Part shown: positions 7,215-13,696 of the stretch, piece by piece
Layout of the letters: each line of letters starts with the position of its first letter
Position numbering within the stretch: the first letter of the stretch is position 1
Origin: Candidatus Aminicenantota bacterium
GTDB taxonomy: Bacteria; Acidobacteriota; Aminicenantia; Aminicenantales; Aminicenantaceae
Assembly (NCBI GenBank): GCA_030617525.1
Contig: JAUWVG010000018.1
Coordinates: 1 to 13,829 of the forward strand
Direction: 5' to 3'
Length of the DNA: 13,829 nucleotides
Position numbers and translations under genes: made by a program
Notes under the pieces: generated by a model
What the model saw: only the letters and a program-made list of their open reading frames with translations
Told to the model about the DNA's origin: nothing
The model's database searches: none

Positions 7215-8641
7215 TTGAGTTTGATGACCTGTTTAAACATCTTCATATCTGTCTGATCAAACCAACGAAAGAGAAAAAGTCCAGCGACATAACTCATCCC
7301 ACCGATCAAGATCCTGGGTATAACATGGACTGAGGACATAAGATATAAAACACCAACCAAAAGACCGGCGGAGATAAGCAGTCTTATTGATTGAAGATGG
7401 GATTTTGAAAAGACAGGAATCTTTAAATATTTTATTGTATACAGAAATGCAAGGAGACAGCCCGTTCCTTCCGTGGCTACGGTTGCAATACTGGCGCCAA
7501 TAAAACTCCAGAGTGGAATGAGGAGAAAATTTAAAGAGATGTTCAAGCAGACATTGGCTAAAGTCAACCACATGTTTATCTTCTGCTTGTCTATAGCTGT
7601 GATATTTGATGAGACGAGTTGACTGATAAAAATGATTCCCACGGCAAAAATTAATATCTGAAATGCCTGGACGGAGGGGAGATATTCCTCACCATAAATC
7701 AAAAGTATGATTTCTTTTGCTAAAATGGCCCCCCCCAATACGATCGGTAGAGCGAGAGTGAAAAGATACTTAAAAGAACGTTTAAATATTTTTGCGAGTG
7801 AGTCCGGGGATGATTTAAAATAACTGGAGATAATGGGGAAGATGGATGTTGCGTATGCACCGGGGATAAAGATCAGGTTGCTCATAATGGCATAAGCGGC
7901 GTTATAGTATCCAACAGCGTCGTCTCCTTTCATCAGAGACAGCATGATGGTGTCAATTTTGAAGTAGACTGTAATGAAAATGGCGGATAGGGCCATTGGC
8001 CAGCTTTCCTTTATAATCCATTTCAAAGTCGATGAGTTGAAGGAAAATTTCAGCCTGACAAATTTTCTCGAAAAAATGAGGACGCCAAGGACAAGAATCA
8101 GGTTTGTGGCCACTGCTATACAGATGAAAAAATTAAGATTTTTTCCTTTTGAAACAGCAAATAGGACCAAACCTAGTGTCAGCAGTTTATTTCCCAGATT
8201 AATCAGAACAGAGTACTTTAATTCCAAATAAACCTGAAAAATGATTTCAGGTGTTTGAAAAGCGCTGAAAAGAAGAATCAAAGAAAGAATGGAAATGGCA
8301 CTGGTTGTATCTTGAGGGATTTTTAATAAAGAAATAATTGCGATGGCCAGAGAAAAAGAAAAAATGGAAAGAAAAAATCGGATAACAATCCCATGGCCAA
8401 TCAGGCTTGATGCTCTGGATTTATCTCGAGAGATTTCCCTTACAAGGATGGAATTAAATCCCAAACTGCTTAAAACCTGAAAAAAAGACAAAAAGGCGAA
8501 TGCAAAGGCGTACTTCCCATAACCCGCTGTTCCTAAATAGCGGGCTATTATAGCGACTATGTAGATTTGGAGGAGAATTCCGGTGATTTTTCCTGCGATG
8601 AGGAATGCGGTGTTAAGGGCAATTTTTCTAACAGTACTCAT
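7211..8641 (-). CDS. wzx: Oligosaccharide flippase (Wzx-like, MOP superfamily)
   Basis: The 476-residue protein is almost entirely hydrophobic, with about 14 likely membrane segments, the number expected for Wzx-type flippases of the MOP (MATE-like) superfamily. It starts KIALNTAFLIAGKITGILLQ and has the family-typical ARYLGTAGYGKYAFAFAF (34-51), RFFLSIFSFSLAI in the third segment, and a second half with WIIKESWPMALSAIFITVYF and KIDTIMLSLMKGDDAVGYYN, the repeat-like element before segment 8. It should move lipid-linked repeat units from the cytoplasmic to the periplasmic leaflet. The start is an ATG at 8641-8639 with no recognisable Shine-Dalgarno, although the start fits family alignments. 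A 59-bp gap separates it from the polymerase gene and it overlaps the radical SAM gene by ATGA. The symbol denotes the functional class rather than a specific orthologue. Confidence 0.93.
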   Translation of the reverse strand: MSTVRKIALNTAFLIAGKITGILLQIYIVAIIARYLGTAGYGKYAFAFAFLSFFQVLSSLGFNSILVREISRDKSRASSLIGHGIVIRFFLSIFSFSLAIAIISLLKIPQDTTSAISILSLILLFSAFQTPEIIFQVYLELKYSVLINLGNKLLTLGLVLFAVSKGKNLNFFICIAVATNLILVLGVLIFSRKFVRLKFSFNSSTLKWIIKESWPMALSAIFITVYFKIDTIMLSLMKGDDAVGYYNAAYAIMSNLIFIPGAYATSIFPIISSYFKSSPDSLAKIFKRSFKYLFTLALPIVLGGAILAKEIILLIYGEEYLPSVQAFQILIFAVGIIFISQLVSSNITAIDKQKINMWLTLANVCLNISLNFLLIPLWSFIGASIATVATEGTGCLLAFLYTIKYLKIPVFSKSHLQSIRLLISAGLLVGVLYLMSSVHVIPRILIGGMSYVAGLFLFRWFDQTDMKMFKQVIKLK

Positions 8642-8686
8642 TTATTTGCGCTCAAGGAGAACTATCGTAAAAAGCACAAAACTAAT

Positions 8687-8700
8687 CCTGATAAAACAGG
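8687..8700 (-). other. Weak hairpin directly after the polymerase stop codon
   Basis: Immediately after the TAA of the polymerase gene the transcript reads CCTG, six loop bases, CAGG. This four-pair stem is too short to be an effective terminator, and no continuous U-run follows. It may slightly stabilise the 3' end of the upstream message or be chance. Confidence 0.2.
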
Positions 8701-10077
8701 TTATTCGGACTCTAAGAAATCTGAAACCAGCTCTTCTTTTTTTATTGTAGGCAGCATGAAGACTATTCCAGTCAGGAACCAGAATGGCTCCATGATCCGA
8801 ATAATTATAAAAGTGTTTGAACTCAGACCATGAATTATTAAGCCTATAAATCCAGCAATATAACCAAGGACAAGACCTTTATACAGTTCGTCTTCCATGT
8901 CCCTGTAGATTTTGTAAGAGTGCTTCAAAATTGTCCATAAAAGCCACAATAATGCAAACAAGCCAACTAATCCAAGCTCTGGGAGAGTGCGAATGTACTG
9001 GCCATCGATAAAGCCAAAACCTGTTATTCCACGACCTAAAATAGGTCTCTTCCCCCAAGCCTTCAAGCTCGTATCCCAGCTGTTGATTCTCTCAGAAGTT
9101 GATGGATCAAAAGAAAGGCCCCCAATTTGAGCGGCAGTGTTTCCAACTCCTGCAAACGTGTATCCAATTCTATGAAAAACTGCTTTAGGTTGGATTAATA
9201 CGACTAAAAGGAGGATAGTCACGGATGCTGTGGCCAGTTCGAGTTTCCTATTACTCAAAACAATCAGTGCGATTAATGAAAAGAAAAGAGCAAGGTATGA
9301 ACTCCTCGATAATGTAAACAGAAATGGAATGAAAATTAATACGCTTAATCCAAGAAGAGCCAACCTCAATCTTTTAGGGACCTTTTGCAATAAAATTCCT
9401 ACTGCAAGAAATAAAATTATGAGCAGGTATCCGCCGAGTGTATTGGGTTCTCCCACCTCTCCTTCAAAAGGAGCACTCACTCTATTGCCTGATGGAATTT
9501 GTAATATCCCCAACGTGGAAACGAGACCACATGTGATGAATAGAAAAGTCAGAAAAAATTTCACTTGTTTTTTACTGTGAATATGATTAGCGACTAGGAA
9601 AAAAAGTAGGAAGTATTCGCCATATCTAACGACATAAAAAAATCCTTTAGCCGGGTCCACGTATCCTAAATACGTCCCCCTCAATGTGGATACTATACAT
9701 ATGAGAAAGTAAAAACCGATGGCTTTATTGAGGGGAGTCTTCATGAACAGAGACAATCCTTTTCTATACGCCAGTTTTGCCAGCCAGGTGAATGATATGA
9801 GGCCTAGAAGGATGTCATCAAGTCGGATAACGATTTCTCTCCCGGAGACTCCCCCGGCGCTCAATTCTGGAGAAAAAAGCATGGAAAGGATGAGGATAAC
9901 CAGTGCGATATCGGTATTTATGAGGATTATAACAGCAATTGTAATGCCTAATATTGCAGCAATAGAATAACTTATAGGGATACCAGATATGATTTGGCCT
10001 GAAAGAAAACTGATGAAAACTATTGCAGAAAATATTAAAGCTGTAAAAAGTTTGGGATTTTTCCACTCTATCTGCAT
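8701..10077 (-). CDS. O-antigen ligase/polymerase family membrane protein (Wzy-like)
   Basis: This 458-residue inner-membrane protein has roughly 11-12 hydrophobic segments and the features of the Wzy_C (O-antigen ligase/polymerase) family. These include GEVGEPNTLGGYLLI (206-220), the conserved LSRSSYLALFF (256-266) around an arginine at the membrane edge, and a large periplasmic loop at about 301-365 with STSERINSWDTSLKAW, KRPILGRGITGFGF and YIRTLPELGLVGLFALL (361-377). The histidine often present in this loop before the leucine-glutamate-glycine motif is not seen; DGQYIRTLPELG stands there. In this setting between the kinase and the flippase it is most likely the Wzy polymerase that joins repeat units in the periplasm. 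A WaaL-type ligase cannot be excluded from sequence, so no symbol is given. The ATG at 10077 lacks a good Shine-Dalgarno and a small hairpin sits just upstream of it. Confidence 0.88.
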   Translation of the reverse strand: MQIEWKNPKLFTALIFSAIVFISFLSGQIISGIPISYSIAAILGITIAVIILINTDIALVILILSMLFSPELSAGGVSGREIVIRLDDILLGLISFTWLAKLAYRKGLSLFMKTPLNKAIGFYFLICIVSTLRGTYLGYVDPAKGFFYVVRYGEYFLLFFLVANHIHSKKQVKFFLTFLFITCGLVSTLGILQIPSGNRVSAPFEGEVGEPNTLGGYLLIILFLAVGILLQKVPKRLRLALLGLSVLIFIPFLFTLSRSSYLALFFSLIALIVLSNRKLELATASVTILLLVVLIQPKAVFHRIGYTFAGVGNTAAQIGGLSFDPSTSERINSWDTSLKAWGKRPILGRGITGFGFIDGQYIRTLPELGLVGLFALLWLLWTILKHSYKIYRDMEDELYKGLVLGYIAGFIGLIIHGLSSNTFIIIRIMEPFWFLTGIVFMLPTIKKEELVSDFLESE

Positions 10078-10082
10078 CGTTG

Positions 10083-10097
10083 CCCATTTTAAATGGG
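10083..10097 (-). promoter_or_regulatory. Hairpin in the translation-initiation region of the polymerase gene
   Basis: On the coding strand CCCATTTAAAATGGG forms a six-pair stem with a short loop, ending five bases before the ATG of the polymerase gene (10077-10075). The only purine-rich candidate for ribosome binding (GGG) is in the stem, so folding could lower initiation. This is inferred from base pairing only. Confidence 0.35.
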
Positions 10098-10110
10098 AGT
10101 CAAGATAAAT

Positions 10111-10134
10111 ACTATTGGGCTTCTAATCAATAGT
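10111..10134 (-). promoter_or_regulatory. Stem-loop after the kinase stop codon (possible weak attenuator)
   Basis: A seven-pair inverted repeat (ACTATTG ... CAATAGT) with a ten-base loop begins seven bases after the kinase stop. It is A/U-rich and followed by ATTTATCTT rather than a long U-run, so it is a poor intrinsic terminator. It might partly separate expression of the exporter/kinase genes from the downstream biosynthesis genes or protect the 3' end of processed message. Confidence 0.3.
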
Positions 10135-10140
10135 GATTAT

Positions 10141-12111
10141 TTAAATTTTATTTTTTTTGTCTTCATCTTTGTAACTATAATATTGATACTGCTGATAACT
10201 GGACATATCATGGATGTATTCCGTTTTGACATTATTAATGACAACTCCCAAAATTTTTGCATTCACATTTTCCAATTGCATTTTTGCCCGGATGAGTGCC
10301 TGTCTGGGAGTTTTACCTGCCTGGTAGACTAGAATAACGCCGTCAGTTTTTGTGCTCAGGATGGAAGCATCAGCCACGGGAAGGGCAGGCGGCGTGTCAA
10401 AAAGGATCAAATCATATTTTTGTTTCAATTGATGAATAAGTTCTTCCATTTCAGGAAAGTTGAGTAATTCGGCTGGATTGGGTGTATGTCCTCCACATGT
10501 TAAAATATTTAAATTTTCAATTCCTCTAGACTGTATGACTTGATCGAATTCGAGTCCTGATAACAGCATGTCTGTGAGAGTGTTTACTGCTTTTTCTAAT
10601 GGCAGTTTTCCTATCAATATCTCACTTAAACCAGGACTTTTGTTTAGTCCAAATATTTCATAAATTGTTGGCTTCCTGAAATCCGTATTTACGATGAGAA
10701 CTTTCCTTCCCTCTTGAGCAAAAGCTCCAGCTAAATTAACCAGGGTCTGTGTTTTTCCCTCACCTGGAGAGGCGCTCGTAATAACAATAGAATGGCTTTC
10801 TCCCTTTAAACCGGAATAATCCAGCTGAGTCCGCATGGATCTGTAGGCCTCGGCCATGACAGATGTTGGACTGAACATTGATATCAGCCTCATTTCCCGT
10901 GTGTCTTTGTCCGTAGATTTTTCGCCTTTTTTCTTTCTGATCCGGATCCCTCCTTTTTTCCTTTCAGAAGGGATGTGAGGGATTATCCCTAGGACGGGCA
11001 GCTTGATGAGTTCTTCAATGTCATCTATTCGACCGATACTGGTATCCAGGCTTTCCACAATAAAACCTGAGATCATTCCAATCAAAAAACCAAAAAAAAC
11101 GCCTATAATAATATTAAATTTGAAATTGGGTTTAATGGGCTTAGTAGGTATTGAAGCCGGTTCGACAACGGTCACATCCCTAGCTTTTTCTGCTTCCAGC
11201 ATTTGAGCTTCTGCTTGTCGTTTTTTAAAATCCATATACATTTCTTCGGCAATAGTTCTGTTTCGATTCAATTGAGCAAGCCGTATCTCTTTAAAAGAGA
11301 GATCCTTTTGTTGGATCGACAATTGATTTATTGCTTCGGACAAATCCTTCTTAGCCTTATCTAATCGTCTATCGAGCTCGATAACTTCCGGATGCTTGTC
11401 TGTGTATTTGCTCCTTAATTCTCTCAACTTTAACTCGATATCGACGATTTCTTCTCGAATTTTTATGACTCGAGGATCGGATTGGGCACGGGGAATTCCC
11501 GTGATCCCTCGATCTGTAGCTAAAGGATTTTCTTGCAGAAACTGTTGAAGTGCATTTTCACTTTCTATTAAATCCTTAAGGTAACCTTCTAACTGATCAT
11601 CAACAAATTTTTTAACATTGGAGGCTTCTAATTTCTTATTTTCGAAATGGGTTTCTACATAAACTTCAGAGATGGTATTGGCTAAGATTGTCGCTTGCTC
11701 GGGATCATTCGAAGAAACAATAATAGAAATCATGTTCGTATCCATCACGATTTCTGTTTCGACTTGTCCCTTGATCCCATTTATTCTCCCCAATCGTTCG
11801 GCAGATTCCATATCAGAATGTATTAAGTTTAATTGTTCCGCGACTTTCTCCATAATTGGAAAACTTTTTATTACATTGGCTTGGGACGTCAATGGATCTC
11901 CAAGTGACCAGGTGACGAGTTCGGTTAATATCTCGGCAACGGATTTTCTCTGTTCAATTTTTACTTTGCTTGATGTTTGATAAATGGGAATCTGTTTGAG
12001 AGTATAGAAAACCGTTGACGCAACAATCAGAATGAAACAAAAAATGATGACATATTTTCTTTTGCGAAGCACTCTTAGATAATCCGAAAGATTCATTTCA
12101 ATTTGGGGCAT
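10141..12111 (-). CDS. wzc: Wzc-like bacterial tyrosine autokinase / chain-length determinant
   Basis: The 656-residue protein combines a Wzz-type polysaccharide co-polymerase with a cytoplasmic BY-kinase domain. The first membrane segment is at about 21-37, the periplasmic part has coiled-coil helices (roughly 155-310), and the second segment at about 331-353 follows a proline-rich EPASIPTKPIKPN. The kinase part has the EAYRSMRTQ oligomerisation motif (E421, R424, R427), Walker A SASPGEGKT (446-454), Walker A' LIVNTDFRKP (472-481) and Walker B LILFDTPP (568-575). The usual first aspartate of Walker A' is asparagine (N475); D477 is retained. The C-terminal tail holds six tyrosines (Y632, 639, 642, 644, 645, 647) as autophosphorylation sites. 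It would control chain length and couple polymerisation to the exporter encoded 22 bp upstream. GAGGA six bases before the ATG is a good Shine-Dalgarno. The symbol denotes the class. Confidence 0.95.
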   Translation of the reverse strand: MPQIEMNLSDYLRVLRKRKYVIIFCFILIVASTVFYTLKQIPIYQTSSKVKIEQRKSVAEILTELVTWSLGDPLTSQANVIKSFPIMEKVAEQLNLIHSDMESAERLGRINGIKGQVETEIVMDTNMISIIVSSNDPEQATILANTISEVYVETHFENKKLEASNVKKFVDDQLEGYLKDLIESENALQQFLQENPLATDRGITGIPRAQSDPRVIKIREEIVDIELKLRELRSKYTDKHPEVIELDRRLDKAKKDLSEAINQLSIQQKDLSFKEIRLAQLNRNRTIAEEMYMDFKKRQAEAQMLEAEKARDVTVVEPASIPTKPIKPNFKFNIIIGVFFGFLIGMISGFIVESLDTSIGRIDDIEELIKLPVLGIIPHIPSERKKGGIRIRKKKGEKSTDKDTREMRLISMFSPTSVMAEAYRSMRTQLDYSGLKGESHSIVITSASPGEGKTQTLVNLAGAFAQEGRKVLIVNTDFRKPTIYEIFGLNKSPGLSEILIGKLPLEKAVNTLTDMLLSGLEFDQVIQSRGIENLNILTCGGHTPNPAELLNFPEMEELIHQLKQKYDLILFDTPPALPVADASILSTKTDGVILVYQAGKTPRQALIRAKMQLENVNAKILGVVINNVKTEYIHDMSSYQQYQYYSYKDEDKKNKI

Positions 12112-12133
12112 TTCATTTCCTCAGATTATTAAG

Positions 12134-13435
12134 CTATTTTGTGACATATGTTAATGCCCATAGTATGGGATTAAACATAATTCTCATAAATCGTTCTACA
12201 TTCTCTACAAAACTTTTTGGCACATAGACGATATCTCCGGGTTCCAGCTCAATGTTTTGACTAAAATCTTCTTGTTTTCGAAAACGTTGAAAGTCCACCA
12301 GAATTCCTTTTTGGGAACCTACTTCTCCTCGGATGATGATGATACTCTTCTGGACTGCATACACACCAAATCCTCCGGCTTCTGCTATGGCCTCTGCAAG
12401 GGATATTTTTCCTTTAAGTTCTATGGATTTCGCATTTTTTACTTCTCCCAGAATAAAGACTTTATCGTGCTTCAGAGGAGGTATATAGATTGTATCCCCT
12501 CCTTCCAGAATAACTTGTTGGCTTTCCTGGGGATTAAGAAGGAGTTTTTTCAGATCGTAGACATGGATGGTTCCGCTCTTTTTGATTAATCTTGTTTTGG
12601 AGATATCGGCGGTTTCTTTAGGTCCTCCTATTTCGCCGAGAAACTCGAGCAGGTTTGTTCTTCTCTTTAAAGTGTACATACCAGATGTAGTCTCTCCCAG
12701 AACTGTTATTCTCTGGCTGTTATATTCTTTTATAGTGACAAAAACGATAGGATCGATTAAGAATTCAGCCAGGGCTTCAGCCAGTTCTTCCTCTAGTTGT
12801 GGCGCAGAGAACCCTTGGATTCTTTGTTTTTTAATCGGAGGCAGAGTGATTTCACCTCGATAATTGACAATAACATCTCGCGATATATCAGGATGCCGCC
12901 ACACTTCGATACTCAAAACTTCTCCAGGCCCGATGAGATATCCTTCTGTCTGTTGCTGGGCAAAACTGTCCGAACCGGCTGAGGGTTTCAGCTCGTCGGC
13001 ATCATCAAATTGTGTGATTTGAGCGGGCGGGGAGTTTTGGACAGTTATGAACAGAGAACCGTTATTGGGAGAGATTTTGTAAGGCAATTCTTTTGTGAGT
13101 TCGATGAGAATGAAATTGAGCAAACGAGAGTCTTTTCCTTTTTCCTTAGAGTAAACGTTCTTTATTTTTTTTATGGGGCCATTGTCAAAAAGGATTTCCT
13201 CTTCCTCTTGGCTGTACACATCCTTATCCTGAAAATCTAGGAGAATAAAAGGAGAATTTTCCAGTTTGATCTCCTCGAATTCAACTGGACCGGTCATTGT
13301 CAGGATTAATTGAGTCTCAGTAGGGAGCTCTTTAGATGAAAAGTGAATCAGCTGTTTATATTGGGGTGTGAGGCATGAAAAAGAAAACAATAAAATAGAC
13401 ACAAGAAAAAAAAATAAGGATTTTTTCATTTTCAC
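12134..13435 (-). CDS. wza: Wza-like outer-membrane polysaccharide export lipoprotein with AMIN-like domain
   Basis: The 433-residue protein starts with a basic, hydrophobic signal peptide ending LLFSFSC, so C21 is the likely lipidated cysteine, though the lipobox (phenylalanine at -2) is not canonical. Residues about 30-133 (TETQLILTMTGPVEFEEIKL through YKISPNNGSLFITVQN) resemble an AMIN domain, a beta-rich cell-wall/secretin-associated fold. Then come the polysaccharide export domain (YLIGPGEVLSIEVWRHPD, 166-182, to about 236), two SLBB domains (about 242-320 and 325-408) and a C-terminal amphipathic helix ENVERFMRIMFNPILWALTY (411-430), suiting a Wza-type outer-membrane helical barrel. Role: export channel for the polymer, working with the kinase. 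The 5' limit given is a GTG; an ATG at 13429-13427 with AAAGG six bases upstream gives 431 residues and may be the true start. It is the first gene after the tandem promoters. Confidence 0.92.
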   Translation of the reverse strand: MKMKKSLFFFLVSILLFSFSCLTPQYKQLIHFSSKELPTETQLILTMTGPVEFEEIKLENSPFILLDFQDKDVYSQEEEEILFDNGPIKKIKNVYSKEKGKDSRLLNFILIELTKELPYKISPNNGSLFITVQNSPPAQITQFDDADELKPSAGSDSFAQQQTEGYLIGPGEVLSIEVWRHPDISRDVIVNYRGEITLPPIKKQRIQGFSAPQLEEELAEALAEFLIDPIVFVTIKEYNSQRITVLGETTSGMYTLKRRTNLLEFLGEIGGPKETADISKTRLIKKSGTIHVYDLKKLLLNPQESQQVILEGGDTIYIPPLKHDKVFILGEVKNAKSIELKGKISLAEAIAEAGGFGVYAVQKSIIIIRGEVGSQKGILVDFQRFRKQEDFSQNIELEPGDIVYVPKSFVENVERFMRIMFNPILWALTYVTK

Positions 13436-13450
13436 CCTTTCTCTCTCCCT
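13436..13450 (-). promoter_or_regulatory. Purine-rich ribosome-binding region of the exporter gene
   Basis: The coding strand reads AGGGAGAGAGAAAGG directly before the GTG. GGGAG lies about nine bases before the GTG, while the terminal AAAGG lies six bases (GTGAAA) before the in-frame ATG at 13429. Both starts are therefore possible, with the ATG having the better spacing. Confidence 0.6.
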
Positions 13451-13489
13451 TTCATATTTCTCTGCGTCAGGAGCATCCCATTTTTCAAA

Positions 13490-13518
13490 ATAATATACAA
13501 AATATTGTATTTCGTCAA
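13490..13518 (-). promoter_or_regulatory. Proximal sigma70 promoter (P1) of the polysaccharide operon
   Basis: On the minus strand TTGACG (13518-13513) and TATTAT (13495-13490) are separated by exactly 17 bp, a near-consensus sigma70 arrangement. Transcription should start near 13483, giving a leader of about 50 bases before the exporter gene. The spacer contains an inverted repeat that could be an operator. Assigned from sequence only. Confidence 0.65.
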
Positions 13519-13548
13519 TATCTTATGCAAAATATTGTGTTTAGTCAA
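13495..13548. repeat. Two tandem 24-bp direct repeats containing an imperfect palindrome (operator-like)
   Basis: Copies at 13495-13518 and 13525-13548 match at 21 of 24 positions, with starts 30 bp apart (about three helical turns). The first contains ATACAAAATATTGTAT, whose six-base arms are perfectly inverted around AATA; the second keeps the CAA-AATA-TTG core but has changed flanking bases. Each copy spans the -35 box and spacer of one promoter, so a dimeric regulator bound there would block or modulate both. The regulator is unknown. Confidence 0.65.
13520..13548 (-). promoter_or_regulatory. Distal sigma70 promoter (P2), a near copy of P1
   Basis: On the minus strand TTGACT (13548-13543) and TAAGAT (13525-13520) are 17 bp apart. 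The element is a near copy of P1 placed 30 bp further upstream, with the same spacer core. It is somewhat weaker by consensus at the -10 box. It could be a second promoter or mainly a duplicated operator. Confidence 0.55.
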
Positions 13549-13585
13549 CAGAACGTAGAAAAAAAATAAATCTTTTTTAAGACGT
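13549..13585. promoter_or_regulatory. A/T-rich tract between divergent promoters (possible UP element)
   Basis: Positions 13558-13580 are runs of A and T with one C, lying directly upstream of the rightward -35 box and also upstream of P2 in the other direction. Such tracts can bind the RNA polymerase alpha subunit or bend DNA. No larger motif is visible. Confidence 0.35.
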
Positions 13586-13614
13586 TTGACACCTTACAAT
13601 CGTTTCCTTATACT
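13586..13614 (+). promoter_or_regulatory. Near-consensus sigma70 promoter for the divergent gene
   Basis: TTGACA (13586-13591, perfect -35) and TATACT (13609-13614, five of six to the -10 consensus) are separated by 17 bp. Transcription should begin near 13621, about 75 bases before the ATG at 13697. The intervening leader (13621-13696) shows no clear riboswitch or terminator. Confidence 0.75.
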
Positions 13615-13684
13615 GAAAAACATCAAGATATTGAGCCAGTCTGGGACTTTGAAGAGTTTGCACAGAATTTCAGCCGCTTTGTTT

Positions 13685-13690
13685 GGTGAT
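13685..13690 (+). promoter_or_regulatory. Probable Shine-Dalgarno of the divergent gene
   Basis: GGTGAT lies six bases before the ATG at 13697 and matches the 3' part of the extended AGGAGGTGAT anti-16S pairing sequence. The GAGGG directly abutting the ATG is too close to work. An in-frame TGA at 13691-13693 means the gene cannot start further upstream. Confidence 0.5.
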
Positions 13691-13696
13691 TGAGGG

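Noticed and set aside
9818..10087. Alternative leftward frame overlapping the polymerase start
   Set aside because: Composition is rich in Cys/His/Tyr/Arg/Asn without pattern, whereas the overlapping frame encodes a clear multi-spanning family member.
10093..10332. Rightward 79-codon frame with a hydrophobic N-terminus reaching into the kinase 3' end
   Set aside because: The hydrophobicity comes from reading A/T-rich DNA opposite the lysine- and tyrosine-rich kinase tail; no supporting signals.
12257..13240. Several rightward open frames of 61-110 codons opposite the exporter gene
   Set aside because: Low-complexity translations opposite a well-supported SLBB/export protein; no promoter or domain support.
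13490..13548. Start of a CRISPR-like or phage att repeat array
   Set aside because: Only two copies with a 6-bp separation exist, and both align precisely with promoter elements.
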